Shown: positions 1-7,281 of the stretch, one piece after another
Layout of the letters: every line of letters starts with the position of its first letter
Numbering within the stretch: the stretch's first letter is position 1
Source of the DNA: CAZYTO01 sp964650405
GTDB taxonomy: Bacteria > Acidobacteriota > Thermoanaerobaculia > Gp7-AA8
Direction: 5' to 3'
Assembly: GCA_964650405.1 (NCBI GenBank)
Contig: CAZYTO010000055.1
Coordinates: 1 to 23,201 of the forward strand
DNA length: 23,201 bases
The notes under the pieces: model-generated
What the model was told of the DNA's origin: nothing
The model's input: the letters and a program-made list of their open reading frames with translations, nothing else
Database searches by the model: none
Translations under genes and position numbers: made by a program

Positions 1-400
1 CGAAAACCATCACCAAGGGGAAGACCACGAGAACGCCCGTCGTGTCGCCTAGCCACCAGGTGAGCCAACTCGTCGCGAGATCGACTGGCTCGATGGCGCC
101 GAGCGCCCACATCGCCGCCAGGGAAATGCTGGCGCTCGTCAAGCAGACGACCGGGGTCAGCAGGAGGAAACGCCAGACGTCGCGAGCATTGTCGAGCGCC
201 GCGGGATAGGAATCGCACTCGGCCACGCCCGTGGACTGAGTGCTCGACGTGGCGGCTGCGGCTGCCGTCGTACTCGTGGACGGCGCGCTCGCCGCGGGAG
301 CGGCGCTGGTCGTCTCCGGAGTCTCGTTCTTCTTACAACCAGTCGCCGCCAACATCGCCGCCAGAGCAAACACCGATACAACGCTGGTCACCTTCATCAT
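1..400 (-). CDS. Lipoprotein N-terminus fused to C-terminal half of a MASE1 membrane domain (partial, runs off window)
   Basis: The reading frame is open from ATG at 400 (a second ATG is at 397) to the window edge. GGAGG and AAGGA lie upstream of the start. The first part is a lipoprotein signal ending in the lipobox LAATGC, followed by a low-complexity Ala/Ser/Thr stretch and the segment GVAECDSY. The frame then changes character to PAALDNARDVWRFLLL, a hydrophobic segment, and SWLTWWLGDTTGVLVVFPLV. That last stretch looks like the second half of MASE1, the integral membrane sensor domain found in histidine kinases and diguanylate cyclases. The earlier MASE1 helices are absent. I see the join directly; the MASE1 call rests on the WLTWWLGD-type motif. 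The join may be a real deletion fusion or an assembly chimera. Confidence 0.6.
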   Translation of the reverse strand, partial: MMKVTSVVSVFALAAMLAATGCKKNETPETTSAAPAASAPSTSTTAAAAATSSTQSTGVAECDSYPAALDNARDVWRFLLLTPVVCLTSASISLAAMWALGAIEPVDLATSWLTWWLGDTTGVLVVFPLVMVF

Positions 401-552
401 AGGGGTCCTTGCCTCCGTTACGCAGTTTTTTGTGGCCAGCCCGCGACTCACGCTTCGAGGTGTCCGGCTTACGAGCTCGCCTGCGCTGATCTGATGGCGA
501 AAGGCAGGGCAGATTCCCATCACAGGTGGCCGAAGATGTGACCCCTCCCCGC

Positions 553-587
553 GGACCACGAACAACGAACAACGAACAACGACCCCG
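553..587. repeat. Heptamer tandem repeat, GAACAAC family
   Basis: Three exact GAACAAC units (560-580) are flanked by related heptamers on both sides (GGACCAC before, GACCCCG after). The same three-unit core recurs at 19501-19521, and variants form the hairpin at 15063-15198. Confidence 0.85.
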
Positions 588-609
588 GGTCAACCACGTG
601 CCCGCAGCC

Positions 610-645
610 GGGTCAATTCTCTTTCTATTGGCACGGAATTGACCC
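610..645. repeat. 10-bp perfect inverted repeat (GGGTCAATTC / GAATTGACCC)
   Basis: The arms at 610-619 and 636-645 are perfectly complementary with a 16-nt spacer. No T-run follows, so it is not a typical terminator. It could be a regulator binding site upstream of the gene at 786; function is unknown. Confidence 0.5.
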
Positions 646-785
646 ACCCGCGGAGATAAATGCACGCTTAACTCATTGATTCCAAACGACCGTGGAGCGA
701 GTCTACGCCCGGTAGAGGTTTTGCTACCTCTCTCCCGTTCCCGTAGCGCGCCGTCTCGACCAACCGTTCCGTTTGGAGGACCGAA

Positions 786-2459
786 ATGCACCGTTCCCTC
801 GGGCGACTCTTCTTTTTCCTCTCCCTCCTGGCCGCCCCTCACCTTTTCGCCCAGTGCGGCGTGGAACGCTGGTCGGTCAAGACCGGCACCGACGCCGACA
901 AGGGTCTGGTGAGCCTCGGCTCCTCGACGTCGACCACGATCGCTACGATGCGAAGCTGGCCCGCGCCGAACCCCATCCCCGCCAATAACCGGGTCAGCCC
1001 TTACGAGACGACCCAGTGGGTGCTGAACGCCACGCTCACGCAGTACAAACTGGAGAGCGACTCCGACTATCACCTCGTGCTGCAGGACGGCTCCGGCAAC
1101 ACGCTGATTGCCGAGATTCCGGCTCCGAACTGCGTCGGCACGGGCAGCATCTTCGCCGCCGGCATCACAAATTCCCGGAATGAGTTCGACGCGAAGTACA
1201 CCGCCACGTCGAGCTTCCAGACGGCGAACGTGCCGGTCCAGGTGACGGGCGTGGGCATGTTCGACTTTCTGCACGGGCAGACGGGCGTGGCGCCGAACGG
1301 CATCGAGATCCACGCCGTCCTGGACATCATCTTCAACCCGGGCACGAGTCCGGACTTCACCATCTCGTCCTCGCCCATCGCCGTCTCCGTGGCCCAGGGC
1401 GGGTCGGGCGTCTCGACCATCACCACGGCCGTCTCGGGCGGCTTCAACTCCGCGGTGACGCTGACCGCCACCGGTCTCCCGACCGGCGCCAGCGCGGCCT
1501 TCAGTCCGACCTCGATCGCGGCACCGGGCTCGGGTACGTCCGGCCTGACGATCACGACCAGCGCTTCCACTCCGGCAGGCAGCTATCCGATCACCGTGAC
1601 CGGCACGGGCGGCGGCAAGTCGCACGCCACGACGGTGACCCTCACCGTGACCGCGAGCGGCGGCGGCGTCACGACGCTGAGCTCCGGCGTTCCCGTGTCC
1701 AGCCTCTCGGGCGCTCTCAATAGCTGGCAGTACTTCAAGATCACGGTCCCGTCCGGGCAGACCAGCCTGGCCATCACCACGAGCGGCGGAACGGGAGACG
1801 AGGACATCTACGTGAAGCTCGGCGCGCAGCCGACGTCGTCCACCTACGACTACCGGTCGATCGTCTCCGGCAACTCGGAGAGCGTGACGGTGACCAACCC
1901 GGCCGCCGGCGACTGGTACATCGGCATGTTCGGCTACGCGGCGTATTCGGGCGTGACGCTGACGGCGACGTACTCCGGTGGCGGTGGCGGCTCCCAGCAG
2001 CTCCTCGGCAATCCTGGCTTCGAGACGGGAACGGCATCGCCCTGGACCGCCACGGCCGGCATCATCGACAACAGCACGAGCGAAGCGGCCCACTCCGGTT
2101 CGTGGAAGGCATGGCTCGACGGTTACGGCGCCACCCACACCGACACGCTCTACCAGCAGGTCACCATCCCCTCGACGGCCACGTCGGCGAATCTGACCTT
2201 CTGGCTCCACATCGATACCGCGGAAAGCGGGTCGACGGCGTACGACACGCTGAAGGTCCAGGTCCGGAACTCGTCCGGTACGGTGCTGGCGACCTTGGCC
2301 ACGTACTCGAACGTCAATGCCGCCACGGGCTACACGCAGAAATCGTTCAGCCTCCTGTCGTATAAGGGACAGACGATCCAGTTGTATCTCGTGGGGGCCG
2401 AGGACTCGACCCTCCAGACGTCGTTCGTCGTCGATGACTTCGCGCTCAACGTCCAGTAG
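786..2459 (+). CDS. Secreted multidomain protein (Ig-like, PPC and jelly-roll modules)
   Basis: A 557-residue exported protein with signal peptide 1-22 (hydrophobic core, cleavage near LFA-Q). Residues 23-187 form a conserved-looking N-terminal region beginning CGVERWSVKTGTDAD that I cannot assign. Residues 190-290 look like a bacterial Ig-like domain (TLTATGLPTGASAAFSP is typical). Residues 293-397 resemble a bacterial pre-peptidase C-terminal (PPC) domain, with a GTGDEDIYVK-type core and DWYIGMFGY. After a Gly-rich linker, residues 405-557 look like a carbohydrate-binding jelly roll (LLGNPGFETG start, VVDDFAL end). There is no catalytic domain in the PPC neighbourhood, so the protein may be an adhesin or binding protein. 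The start is supported by GGAGG six bases upstream. Confidence 0.85.
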   Translation: MHRSLGRLFFFLSLLAAPHLFAQCGVERWSVKTGTDADKGLVSLGSSTSTTIATMRSWPAPNPIPANNRVSPYETTQWVLNATLTQYKLESDSDYHLVLQDGSGNTLIAEIPAPNCVGTGSIFAAGITNSRNEFDAKYTATSSFQTANVPVQVTGVGMFDFLHGQTGVAPNGIEIHAVLDIIFNPGTSPDFTISSSPIAVSVAQGGSGVSTITTAVSGGFNSAVTLTATGLPTGASAAFSPTSIAAPGSGTSGLTITTSASTPAGSYPITVTGTGGGKSHATTVTLTVTASGGGVTTLSSGVPVSSLSGALNSWQYFKITVPSGQTSLAITTSGGTGDEDIYVKLGAQPTSSTYDYRSIVSGNSESVTVTNPAAGDWYIGMFGYAAYSGVTLTATYSGGGGGSQQLLGNPGFETGTASPWTATAGIIDNSTSEAAHSGSWKAWLDGYGATHTDTLYQQVTIPSTATSANLTFWLHIDTAESGSTAYDTLKVQVRNSSGTVLATLATYSNVNAATGYTQKSFSLLSYKGQTIQLYLVGAEDSTLQTSFVVDDFALNVQ

Positions 2460-2826
2460 AACGTCCAGTAGCAGGACCACGACGGGCAGCCGGCAACGCC
2501 GGCTGCCCGTGCTCTTCCCTACGCCCGTTCTCCTCCTTGCGCTGGTTCTCTCCGGCTGCGTTTTCGCCACGACCGAGACCTGGCGCCAGGCGCACCGCAA
2601 CCAGACCAACATCGACCGCGTGGCCATGGGCCAGACCACCGCCGAGGTCGCGGCGGTGATGGGCCACGGCCCGGAACGGCGGGAGGCGCGGTTACGCTTC
2701 GACGGCAAGTCGGTCGAGGAGTGGCACTACATGACCGACGTGGTGCGCAAGCGCGATACCACCATCACGTTCCTGGACAACCATGTAGCGGAGATCCGCA
2801 CGACGCCCTGGGCGGACGTGGACTGA
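2434..2826 (+). CDS. Small BamE/SmpA-like lipoprotein
   Basis: The protein carries a lipobox LVLSGC and then a domain with the pattern VAMGQTTAEVAAVMGHGP, EWHYM and FLDNHVAEI. This resembles the SmpA/OmlA (BamE-like) small lipoprotein fold. ATG at 2434 overlaps the end of the preceding gene by 26 bases and gives an Arg-rich n-region (RQRR) before the hydrophobic core, with the lipid-bearing Cys at residue 42. GTG at 2509 is an alternative start, but it would leave a signal peptide with no positive charge. A 13-bp hairpin covers 2482-2510, just before the hydrophobic core. The fold assignment is moderate; a role in outer-membrane assembly is not established, since many unrelated lipoproteins share this fold. 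Confidence 0.65.
   Translation: MTSRSTSSRTSSSRTTTGSRQRRLPVLFPTPVLLLALVLSGCVFATTETWRQAHRNQTNIDRVAMGQTTAEVAAVMGHGPERREARLRFDGKSVEEWHYMTDVVRKRDTTITFLDNHVAEIRTTPWADVD
2482..2510. repeat. Perfect 13-bp hairpin with 3-nt loop
   Basis: The arms at 2482-2494 and 2498-2510 are perfectly complementary around an AAC loop. It begins 22 bases after the stop of the secreted protein gene. No T-run follows, so it could act as an mRNA stabiliser or weak terminator. If the ATG at 2434 is used, the hairpin lies inside coding sequence for the next lipoprotein's n-region. Confidence 0.75.
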
Positions 2827-2846
2827 GGCGGCCGGGCATGCAGGCA

Positions 2847-2852
2847 TAGAAT
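2847..2852 (+). promoter_or_regulatory. Likely -10 box of a leaderless promoter
   Basis: TAGAAT (five of six matches to TATAAT) ends six bases before the ATG at 2859, and there is no Shine-Dalgarno sequence. This geometry fits a leaderless transcript starting at the A of ATG. The -35 region is weak. Confidence 0.45.
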
Positions 2853-2858
2853 CCAGCG

Positions 2859-4439
2859 ATGCGCCGGCTGCTTTTGCTTCTCTTTTCTCTGCTCTCGCTT
2901 GCTGCCGGCGCGCTCGCGCAATCGGCGGGCATCGACGAGAAGATGCGCGCTGCCCAGCAGGCGTTCGGTGCCGGGGATTGCGACCGCGCGCAGGCGGTGC
3001 TCCGCGAGATCCTCGCCGCCGATCCGAAGAACTACATGGCATATCTCCTGGCGGCGCACTGCCTGCTGCGCCAGAAGGACTACGCCGGCGCCGGCGGCGA
3101 GTTCCGCCGCATGATGGAGCTCCGGCCGGACAAGCCGCAGGGCGTGCTGGGGCTCATCGAAGCCAGTGCCCGCGCCGGCAATCCGTCGCAGCGTGATGCC
3201 GCGATCGAGCAACTGCGTGCGTCGATGACGGCGGGCTCGCTTCCCATAACCCTCCGGTTCGTACGGGAGCAGTTCCCGGCCGGCGACGGCAGTGTGGTCG
3301 TGAACGAGTATCCGTTCCTGACCGCGTTGCGCAGCCGCTATCTGTTCGACGTGCTCGATGCCCAAGGGAAACCTGCAAGGCAACTGGAACTGGTCTCCCG
3401 GGAGGTCGACCAGGCTGCATTCCGGGAACGGCGTCCTCGCGAAGCTGCCGCCGGCGCGCGCCGCTTCTCGCTCGTGTCGCGGCGGCTGACGCCGTCGCCG
3501 GAGTCGCCCGAGTCCGGCGAAGCGACGGTCCGCGTCTACGATCGCGGGGAGCCGGCGTACGCGCAGGTGGCGGCCGACGTGAAGGCCGCGCTCGCCGGCA
3601 AGGCGTCCTCTACGGGCGACTACGCGCTGGCCGTGACGTCGGTCGTCGTCGTACCGATTCCCATCTCTCCGGACGATCCGTCCGACCCTCGCCTCCGATT
3701 GCAGGCGGGAGAGGTCGCCATCGAATACATCGCCCACTCCTGTTTTCGAATTCATACTGCCAAAGGCACGCGCCTCGTCATCGACCCGTTTGCCAGCCGG
3801 CTGTGGCTCGGCTACGACTTCCCGCACCGGCTCGCAGGCGACGCCGTCCTGATCACCCACCCGCATTACGATCATGACGCCGACGTCCTGCTCGGCCAGC
3901 AGCCTCCTCCCTGGACACCCGACGTACGCGTGCACCGTGATCCGGGTGCGTACAGAGTCTCCGACGTCACCATCACCGGGATTCGTGGAAAACATGCCGA
4001 CCCCTGGGGAAAGGAGTTCGGCCAGACCAATACCATCTGGCTGCTCGAAGCGGACGGTCTGAGGATCGCGCACGTGGGAGACAACGGTCCTCTGACCGAG
4101 GCAAACCTCAAGGAGCTGGGACGCGTCGACATCCTGCTCCTGCCGATCGACGCCAAGCACCACATCCTCCAGGAGTCCGAGATCCAGGCCATCCGCACCG
4201 CTCTGCACCCGCGGATCCTCATCCCGATGCACTACCGGCTTCCCGATCTCGAGCCATCCAACGACGCGCCGGACGGCCTCGGCGAGATCACACCGTGGCT
4301 TGCCGGCCAGGCGAATGTCGTCCGGCTGGAGAGCAATGTCGCGACCTTCGGGGCCAGCTCGCTGCTCCCGTCCCAGGTCGTCGTCGTGTTCCCGCATTCG
4401 CCGAAGGTCTCGGCGGTGCGTGCTAGGCAGGGGCAGTAG
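2859..4439 (+). CDS. Exported TPR - metallo-beta-lactamase-fold hydrolase
   Basis: A 526-residue protein with signal peptide 1-20 (cleavage near ALA-Q). Residues 24-115 contain TPR-like helical repeats. After a linker region (120-280) comes an UlaG-like metallo-beta-lactamase fold, about residues 286-480. The metal motif is H334-P-H336-Y-D338-H339-D340, with further candidate ligands H379, D408 (HVGDNG) and H458 (IPMHY). IEYIAHSCFRI at the domain start is typical of this branch (Lactamase_B_3 type). The motif is complete, so a hydrolase is likely; the substrate is not predictable. The domain combination and export are unusual, since UlaG-like enzymes are normally cytoplasmic. A three-way junction hairpin with a T-run follows the stop. 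Confidence 0.85.
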   Translation: MRRLLLLLFSLLSLAAGALAQSAGIDEKMRAAQQAFGAGDCDRAQAVLREILAADPKNYMAYLLAAHCLLRQKDYAGAGGEFRRMMELRPDKPQGVLGLIEASARAGNPSQRDAAIEQLRASMTAGSLPITLRFVREQFPAGDGSVVVNEYPFLTALRSRYLFDVLDAQGKPARQLELVSREVDQAAFRERRPREAAAGARRFSLVSRRLTPSPESPESGEATVRVYDRGEPAYAQVAADVKAALAGKASSTGDYALAVTSVVVVPIPISPDDPSDPRLRLQAGEVAIEYIAHSCFRIHTAKGTRLVIDPFASRLWLGYDFPHRLAGDAVLITHPHYDHDADVLLGQQPPPWTPDVRVHRDPGAYRVSDVTITGIRGKHADPWGKEFGQTNTIWLLEADGLRIAHVGDNGPLTEANLKELGRVDILLLPIDAKHHILQESEIQAIRTALHPRILIPMHYRLPDLEPSNDAPDGLGEITPWLAGQANVVRLESNVATFGASSLLPSQVVVVFPHSPKVSAVRARQGQ

Positions 4440-4444
4440 GCGGG

Positions 4445-4506
4445 CGCGGGAGCAGCGGCTGGAAGCCGCTGGGCCAGCCGCCTGGAAGGCGGCGCTCCCG
4501 CGTTTT
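4445..4506. terminator. Three-way-junction palindrome between convergent genes, likely terminator
   Basis: Outer arms CGCGGGAGC (4445-4453) and GCTCCCGCG (4494-4502) enclose two hairpins, each a 7-bp stem with a GGA loop: 4454-4470 and 4477-4493. TTTT follows at 4503-4506, giving a terminator for the plus strand. It lies between the convergent genes ending at 4439 and 4524. The modular shape resembles REP/BIME-like elements, so it may be a dispersed repeat acting as terminator. Confidence 0.7.
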
Positions 4507-4523
4507 CCGGCGGCGCCGCGTGA

Positions 4524-5915
4524 TTAGAACTCCGCGGCTGCGGTCACGATGGCGTCGATCGCGTGCAGGGCCTCAGACGTTGCGGCGATGTGGTGGTTGA
4601 GGACGACGGAGACGTAGCGGTAGCCGCCGTTGCGGCCGGCGATGATGCAGCTCAGAGCGTTGACGCCGGCGATGGAGCCGGTCTTGCCGCGCAGGCGCGG
4701 GGCGAGGTCCAGGAGGCGGCGATGGAGCGTCCCTTCCTCGCCGGGCGTGGCCAGAAGCTGCCACCACATTCCGCGGCGGGCGGGGTCGTTCATCCAGCGG
4801 AGGACCTTGACGATCGCGGCCGGCGTCACGAGGTCGTCGGGAGCGAGGCCGCAGCCGTCGACGAAACGGAACTCTCGGCCGTCGATGCCGGCTTCATTGG
4901 TCAGCAGCTCGCGCTCGTGGTCGAGGGCTCCCGCGTAGGTGCCGTCGCCGGCATCTTTCAGCAGCGTCTCGGCGTAGAGGTTCTGGCTGACCTTGAGCGT
5001 CGTGGCCAGCAGCGACGCCAGCGGCAGGGACGGGATCGACGCGAGCCGCTCCTGCCACGGCCGCGGAGTCGTCTGCACGCGGAGCGTCCCGCGCACTTCG
5101 ATGCCGGCGTTGCGGAGCGCGTCGCGGAGTGCATGGGCGGCGTAGAGACCGGGGTCGGACACGGCGACGAGCGCTTCGAGCTTCTTCCCGTCCATGAGAC
5201 CGGTCAGGGTGATGGTGTTCGTGGCATCGGTACGAACGGCCGGCTCGCCGCTGCCGCAGGTGACGTCGGCACGGGCGCCGAGGAAGGGGGGATCGGTGAC
5301 AAGGACCGGTTGCGGGCAGTGCTCGGCCACGACGCCGGCGACGTTCTCGTTGTAGGTGAGGGCGTCGATGGGAGCGGCGTAGTCGGCGCCGAGGTTGCCG
5401 GACTTCCAGCTTCCAGGGATCTGGATCCGGTCGAAGGAGGAGACGTCGGCGATCAGATCGCCTTCGATGACCGTGATGCCGCGTACGCGCAGGGCGGCCA
5501 CGAACGGTGCGAAGACCGCGTCGCGGTCGAAGGCGTAACGACCGCCGAGAGCGGGATCCCCGCCGCCGTGGAGAACGAGATCGCGGCCGTCGCGCCACAA
5601 CTCGGTGCTGAAACGATGGTCGAAACCGAGACAGCTCGCGGCGGTGGCGGCGGCGAAGAGCTTGCGGTTCGACGCCGGCATGAGCAGCGTGTGGGCATTG
5701 CGGGCGTAGAGGACGTTCCCAGCGTCGTCTTCGACGTCTACTCCGGCGATGGCGTGCTCCAGGGCGGAGGTGGAGAGCTGCTGGTCGATGACCGCAGAGA
5801 GCTGGGCGTGGAGGGGCACTTCGGCTAGCAGCATGCCGAGGACGAAAACAGATTGGAGGAGGCTACGCAGCCGATTCAGGTTGTGGCGGTCGTCGGTTTT
5901 CAGGCGAAGGTCCAT
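4524..5915 (-). CDS. dacB: D-alanyl-D-alanine carboxypeptidase/endopeptidase, PBP4 type (peptidase family S13)
   Basis: This periplasmic enzyme trims or cuts peptide cross-links in peptidoglycan. All three penicillin-binding motifs are present in the S13 order: S82-N-R-K85 (in LMPASNRKL), S310-Q-N312 (in VSQNLYAETLLK) and K411-T-G413 (in RGKTGSIAGVNA). The large insertion between the first and second motifs is typical of PBP4. An N-terminal hydrophobic segment at about residues 18-37, ending LHAQ, serves as signal peptide. At 463 residues its length is normal for the family. The start overlaps the end of the upstream gene by 16 bases, which suggests translational coupling. Confidence in the enzyme class is high. 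Confidence 0.93.
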   Translation of the reverse strand: MDLRLKTDDRHNLNRLRSLLQSVFVLGMLLAEVPLHAQLSAVIDQQLSTSALEHAIAGVDVEDDAGNVLYARNAHTLLMPASNRKLFAAATAASCLGFDHRFSTELWRDGRDLVLHGGGDPALGGRYAFDRDAVFAPFVAALRVRGITVIEGDLIADVSSFDRIQIPGSWKSGNLGADYAAPIDALTYNENVAGVVAEHCPQPVLVTDPPFLGARADVTCGSGEPAVRTDATNTITLTGLMDGKKLEALVAVSDPGLYAAHALRDALRNAGIEVRGTLRVQTTPRPWQERLASIPSLPLASLLATTLKVSQNLYAETLLKDAGDGTYAGALDHERELLTNEAGIDGREFRFVDGCGLAPDDLVTPAAIVKVLRWMNDPARRGMWWQLLATPGEEGTLHRRLLDLAPRLRGKTGSIAGVNALSCIIAGRNGGYRYVSVVLNHHIAATSEALHAIDAIVTAAAEF

Positions 5916-6805
5916 TCGGCGAATGATGGCCCGTGCAGGCGGTTGTCGTCGACAGCTTTGATGAAGCGGGGCGCATGGAGACGGCGCCCGACGACGTGGG
6001 CCTTGAGTGTCGCGGCGCAGTCGCGGGCCAGATCGTAGACGGGGATGGCGGGGATGGGCGCTTCGGGTTGCGGCGCAGCTTCGATCTCAGTCGTCGATGT
6101 CAGGTGGTCGCAGACGCGGCGAAGGACGTCGGCATCGCCGCATTCGATGGCAGCATCGAGGAGGAAGACGCTGTGGGCGCTGACGATCTCGCCGCCGGCG
6201 GCGACGCAGGCATCGGCGAGGCGCTGGGCGAGGGTGTCGCGATCGAGAGCACCGCCCTGCTCTTCGTAGCGCTCTCCGCGATGGGCGGCCATCTCCCACA
6301 CGCCCGTGCGGAGCACGGCGTATCTCCCTTGCTTTCCCAGCAGCGAGGCGAGCTTCCAGGCGGCGGCGGCCACGATCAGGGAGTGGCCGAGGTCTTCGAA
6401 ATCGTGCCCGGCCTCGCGGAAGTAGTCGCCGGCGAAGTCGTCGTTGCGCCAGCGGCGGGCCAGCCACCGCTCGGCGGCGAGGCGGTCGTGGAAGCCCTCC
6501 GGCGCGTCGTCGTCGGGCGCGGGCGGATCGAGAATGGGCGGCTCGCTCCACGGCTGCCGCGACGCCGCGGCATAGAGCGCGCACTCGAGCAGGACGTCGT
6601 CGTACCGGGGCGGACCGAGAATCTCGCGCAGCTCGTACGCGGCCAGGCACGCCAGCAACGCGTGCTTGGCGTGTTGCGACGGCGCATAGGCCAGGACGGC
6701 GAACCGCGCAACGGAGAGGAAGCGCTCGTGGCCGTGAACCGCCGCGGCGGCGATTCGAGCCTGCGCGGAGTCACGTTCGATGAGAGCTTCGTAGAAGGGG
6801 TTCAA
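5900..6805 (-). CDS. Helical protein of unknown function
   Basis: A 301-residue soluble, Ala-rich, probably all-helical protein with no signal peptide. Histidines cluster in YAPSQHAKHALL, GHDFEDLGHSLI and WEMAAHRGE, which could hint at a metal site, but this is inference. I do not recognise the family. The most upstream start in frame is TTG at 6805; it has no ribosome binding site and sits directly against the octamer hairpin at 6813-6929, so the start is uncertain. The gene overlaps the PBP4 gene by 16 bases and probably shares its transcript. Confidence 0.7.
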   Translation of the reverse strand: MNPFYEALIERDSAQARIAAAAVHGHERFLSVARFAVLAYAPSQHAKHALLACLAAYELREILGPPRYDDVLLECALYAAASRQPWSEPPILDPPAPDDDAPEGFHDRLAAERWLARRWRNDDFAGDYFREAGHDFEDLGHSLIVAAAAWKLASLLGKQGRYAVLRTGVWEMAAHRGERYEEQGGALDRDTLAQRLADACVAAGGEIVSAHSVFLLDAAIECGDADVLRRVCDHLTSTTEIEAAPQPEAPIPAIPVYDLARDCAATLKAHVVGRRLHAPRFIKAVDDNRLHGPSFAEWTFA

Positions 6806-6812
6806 AGTCGCT

Positions 6813-6929
6813 GATTCGCTTAGTCGCTTAGTCGCTTATTCGCTTAGTCGCTTAATCGCTGATTCGCGGGCCTCTCCCGAATCAGAGTACGCGATTAAGC
6901 GAATAAGCGACTAAGCGACTAAGCGAATC
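6813..6929. repeat. Octamer tandem repeats folded into a long hairpin
   Basis: The left arm (6813-6859) is a run of octamers of the form NNTCGCTT (variants AGTCGCTT, ATTCGCTT, AATCGCTT). The right arm (6891-6929) is its reverse complement lacking exactly one octamer. An inner stem is built from GATTCGCGGG and CCCGAATC. The hairpin lies between two minus-strand genes, covers part of the TGA stop of one (6928-6930) and ends eight bases before the TTG start of the other. Confidence 0.85.
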
Positions 6930-7242
6930 AACGCCCCTTCTTCGCTGCCGGCTTCGCGGCGGGTTTCGTGGCCGGTTTCTTCGGGGCCCTGCTGGTGCCA
7001 CCGTCCTCTTCGGAGCGGCTGTCGTCCACATTTACGGTCTGTGTCATGGGTTCGGTGCCGGCCGGGCCGGGCTGGGCGACGGCGGGGGAGATGGTCTCGG
7101 TCTGGGTGCCGGAGGAGTTGTTCTTCGCGCCGCCGCCGTGGCGCGGGCACCCCAGAAGGAGGAACGCGAGAGCGAGGGTGAGCGAGGTGAGTTTCGTCAC
7201 CGGCCGATCGTGATGTTCGCGCATGAAGCTGGGGGACGTCAT
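6928..7242 (-). CDS. Small lipoprotein with Lys/Ala-rich tail
   Basis: A 104-residue protein with a hydrophobic signal ending in the lipobox FLLLGC, followed by a polar linker and a Lys/Ala/Pro-rich tail (KKPATKPAAKPAAKKGR). The ATG at 7242 has AGGGA six bases upstream; later starts at ATG 7224 and GTG 7200 are possible and give a shorter n-region. The tail could bind nucleic acid or acidic polymers, but this is only a compositional remark. The stop codon is part of the octamer repeat hairpin. The gene is divergent from the ketoacyl synthase gene. Confidence 0.7.
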   Translation of the reverse strand: MTSPSFMREHHDRPVTKLTSLTLALAFLLLGCPRHGGGAKNNSSGTQTETISPAVAQPGPAGTEPMTQTVNVDDSRSEEDGGTSRAPKKPATKPAAKPAAKKGR

Positions 7243-7265
7243 GCAATTTCCCTGACAGATTTCGC

Positions 7266-7271
7266 TAGAAT
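7266..7271 (+). promoter_or_regulatory. Candidate -10 box for the ketoacyl synthase gene
   Basis: TAGAAT lies 10 bases before ATG 7282, with no Shine-Dalgarno sequence. It is similar to the TAGAAT before the gene at 2859 and suggests a leaderless or near-leaderless transcript. No good -35 is visible. Confidence 0.4.
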
Positions 7272-7281
7272 GCACGCCGCC

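Larger units (their letters stand above)
401..785. other. Intergenic region between divergent genes
   Basis: This 385-base gap separates the minus-strand lipoprotein/MASE1 ORF from the plus-strand secreted protein. It holds a GAACAAC triplet repeat (560-580) and a 10-bp inverted repeat built on GGGTCAATTC (610-645). GGAGG at 775-779 is the ribosome binding site for the gene at 786. I see no convincing small gene or clear sigma-70 promoter. Confidence 0.6.

Noticed and set aside
333..2708. 791-codon minus-strand open frame opposite the secreted protein gene
   Set aside because: Composition is Arg/Gly/Val-rich with no domains, and it is antisense to a well-supported plus-strand gene; a GC-rich shadow frame.
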